8,882 nt of DNA from contig WFYH01000066.1 of assembly GCA_015490215.1 (NCBI GenBank), positions 1 to 8,882 of the forward strand, in the 5' to 3' direction. This DNA comes from Aquificaceae bacterium. GTDB taxonomy: Bacteria > Aquificota > Aquificia > Aquificales > Aquificaceae. Made by a program: the position numbers and the translations under genes. This document shows, piece after piece, positions 7,208-8,882 of this stretch. Numbering within the stretch: position 1 is the stretch's first letter; each line of letters starts with the position of its first letter. The notes below the pieces were generated by a model. That model did no database searches, was not told where the DNA came from, and saw only the letters and a list, made by a program, of their open reading frames with translations.

Positions 7208-8882
7208 ACCTAAGGGTTCTGGTTGCGGGGGGAAAAACGGGCGTATACACCTGCATAGAAGCACCTGAGGATCCCGTAGGGTTCAGGGTCCTTGTTAAAA
7301 CCAGAAGCGGTGGCAGGACGGGGGTGGTAGTAGGGTTCTCCGAAGAAAGCCCCCAAGGGGGGATAGTCTCCTTTCCCGATAAACTTCCTCTTCTGCGTAG
7401 ATCCCAGATAGAGCTTCTTTACGATTTAACTCACGACTATCTGCTCCCGAGTGCGGGTTTTCTGCTTGAAAAGCTTCTTCCCTCCGCCTTTTTGTGGGAG
7501 GAGGAGACGACCGTCAGGCTAAAAAGAAAAGCTACGACCGGTCTTGATCCGATAAGCAAGCGGGTAATTGAATACCTGCTCAAGGTAAGAAGGGTAGAAA
7601 AAGAAACGCTCAAAAAGAAATTCTCCTCTGAGGTGGTAAACCTTCTCTTGGAAAAGGGGTTCTTGGAAGAGATTACCAGTTGGGAGATACCTAACGTAGA
7701 GAGGAGGTTCTACAGGCTTAAAGTTCCCGAGGAGGAAGCTCTCAGAAGGGTAAGGAGTGAAACAAGGCGGAGGCTGATCCTCTTTTTAAGCGGTAGGCTT
7801 TGGGTGAGTGAGGAGGAGATCAAGGAAGAGGGCTTCAAAAAAAGCGATCTTAGGGATCTCATAAGAAGGGGCATAGTTGAAGAGGAAAGCAGGTATGTGG
7901 GAGAGATAAGGGAGGTCCCCTTGCGCCAAAGGACCCCTATCAAACCCTTCCTGTCGGATAAAACCGTCCTGTGGACCGATTATGAGGAAGCTATAAACAC
8001 CTTAGAAGCGGTGGCTGAGGCAGAGCTTGAAAAGGGAAAATCGCTTCTCGTTCTATTTCCCGAGAGAGATCAGCTGATAAGGGTTGAGGGATACATGAGG
8101 GATATCTTCGGCGACAGGGTGGTTTCTATTCACGCTCTGAAGAAACCCAAGGAACTTATAGAGGGTTGGTTTTACGCTTCCGAAAATCCCTCTATACTCC
8201 TTGGCACTCACTTGGCGCTACTTTGCCCTGCTAAGGATATAGGAGCTGTAGTTCTCTTTGACGAAAGCTCTCAAGGTAATAAGATCCGCCATATAAAGAA
8301 CTTTGATCTGAGGAGGGCAGGCTACAGGTTAGCCCTTAAGGTGGGTGCTAAATTCGTAGCCATCACACCTGCTCCTACCGTTGCCTCCTACTATTTGGTG
8401 AAGAAGAAGGGAGGTCTCCTGAGAAAATCCGTTAAGGTTAGAGATGTCCTTCTGATCAAAAGGAAACCCTCGGAGGTCCTGACACAGGAGCTAAAAGAAG
8501 AGATACTGGAGCGCCCTGATAAGACCACCCTCTTTTTGGTGCCAAAGCACGGCTACAGTTACGCTTACTGCGACGTTTGTTCCGATCTCGTTGACTGTCC
8601 ACAATGTGGAACGCTTCTTAGCTACTCAAAGCAGGATGGAAGGCTCTTTTGCACAAACTGTAGGTTTAGAACTAAAACCGCTCTGTGCCCCCGGTGCGGG
8701 AACGAGGTAAAACCCATCGGCTTCGGTCTTGAGAAGGCTATGGAGGTTGTGGAAAAGATATTCAAATTGAGTGAGGACTTTTCTTTTGATACTTACCCTC
8801 ATTGGGGCAGGAGTTGGGACAGGGTGGTTGTCCTATCCGCTGATCTGCTTCTTTCGGTGCCCTCTTATCTCTCCGAGGAGAA
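7204..8882 (+). CDS. priA: PriA-like primosomal protein N' with degenerate helicase motifs (3' end beyond window)
   Basis: PriA recognises stalled forks and reloads the replicative helicase DnaB. The 559 codons seen have the family layout: an N-terminal 3'-end DNA-binding domain (about 1-60, with RTGVVVGF), a winged-helix linker region (about 110-235), helicase lobe 1 (about 250-400), the zinc domain, and part of lobe 2. All eight zinc cysteines are kept in four CxxC pairs: 456/459, 465/468, 483/486, 495/498. The ATPase parts are not kept. Where GVTGSGKT should be (about 253-260) there is KTVLWTDY, the DEEH box is DESS (353-356), the ATPS segment is TPAP (388-391), and GTRSAL is GTHLAL (334-339). 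The GTQM-KG motif V appears deleted between 520 and 545. The reading frame is intact, which argues against a pseudogene. ATG 7204 overlaps the preceding stop as ATGA. A role as a non-helicase restart factor is inferred. Confidence 0.87.
   Translation, partial: MNLRVLVAGGKTGVYTCIEAPEDPVGFRVLVKTRSGGRTGVVVGFSEESPQGGIVSFPDKLPLLRRSQIELLYDLTHDYLLPSAGFLLEKLLPSAFLWEEETTVRLKRKATTGLDPISKRVIEYLLKVRRVEKETLKKKFSSEVVNLLLEKGFLEEITSWEIPNVERRFYRLKVPEEEALRRVRSETRRRLILFLSGRLWVSEEEIKEEGFKKSDLRDLIRRGIVEEESRYVGEIREVPLRQRTPIKPFLSDKTVLWTDYEEAINTLEAVAEAELEKGKSLLVLFPERDQLIRVEGYMRDIFGDRVVSIHALKKPKELIEGWFYASENPSILLGTHLALLCPAKDIGAVVLFDESSQGNKIRHIKNFDLRRAGYRLALKVGAKFVAITPAPTVASYYLVKKKGGLLRKSVKVRDVLLIKRKPSEVLTQELKEEILERPDKTTLFLVPKHGYSYAYCDVCSDLVDCPQCGTLLSYSKQDGRLFCTNCRFRTKTALCPRCGNEVKPIGFGLEKAMEVVEKIFKLSEDFSFDTYPHWGRSWDRVVVLSADLLLSVPSYLSEE

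Noticed and set aside
7228..7239. GGKT near the N-terminus of the PriA-like protein as a possible P-loop
   Set aside because: The Walker A pattern needs a glycine four residues before GK; it is absent, and this site is in the 3'-end DNA-binding domain, not a RecA lobe. GKS at residues 278-280 likewise lacks the first glycine and corresponds to the segment before motif Ia.
8201..8220. TGGCAC-like sequence resembling a sigma-54 -24/-12 promoter
   Set aside because: The -12 half is TGGC rather than TTGC, and it lies inside the priA-like gene. Similar GGCAC hits at about 2420, 6825 and 8540 also lack the second half.
7204..8882. priA-like gene as a pseudogene
   Set aside because: The frame is open for all 559 codons, the zinc cysteines are intact, and start and coupling signals are normal, so it looks like a maintained gene with altered function.

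Overview
The window looks like ordinary chromosome from a thermophilic, hydrogen-oxidising member of the Aquificaceae (Hydrogenobacter/Thermocrinis/Aquifex group). This placement is inferred, not searched. It rests on a HypX protein (CO-ligand supply for [NiFe]-hydrogenase in air), a futalosine-pathway MqnA, an archaeal/actinobacterial-type inositol-phosphate synthase, a short sigma-54, proteins rich in Lys/Glu/Arg with many AGG/AGA and ATA codons, and very tight gene packing.

Layout, left to right. (1) hypX on the minus strand (1-1692, extreme C-terminus cut off by the window edge) is divergent from def, peptide deformylase (1735-2241, plus); only 42 bp separate them. (2) proA then rpoN form a minus-strand operon (4749 down to 2238) with an 11-bp gene overlap. 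rpoN converges on def, and their stop codons overlap. (3) mqnA (4801-5550, plus) is divergent from proA across about 50 bp. It converges on ino1 (5525-6631, minus) with a 26-bp overlap. (4) A 132-bp gap holds the ino1 promoter and a probable promoter for a plus-strand pair: a small flavin-binding split-barrel protein (6764-7207), joined by an ATGA overlap to a priA-like gene (7204 to the right edge, 559 codons seen). No gap exceeds 132 bp. I see no RNA genes, mobile elements, CRISPR arrays, long repeats or hairpin terminators.

How the genes relate. They belong to separate pathways: hydrogenase maturation, N-terminal processing of proteins, proline synthesis, alternative sigma factor, menaquinone-type quinone synthesis, inositol compounds, and replication restart. 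They appear grouped by compaction rather than by function, although HypX and deformylase both handle formyl groups.

The most notable item is the PriA homologue. It keeps the eight zinc-binding cysteines and the overall domain order, but it has lost the Walker A loop, has a broken DEEH box, and appears to lack helicase motif V. It therefore looks like a replication-restart factor without helicase activity, as in actinobacterial PriA. Second-tier observations are two genes lacking a Shine-Dalgarno sequence opposite SD-led partners, an altered glutamine-poor region I in RpoN, and an ino1 start codon best moved to 6631.
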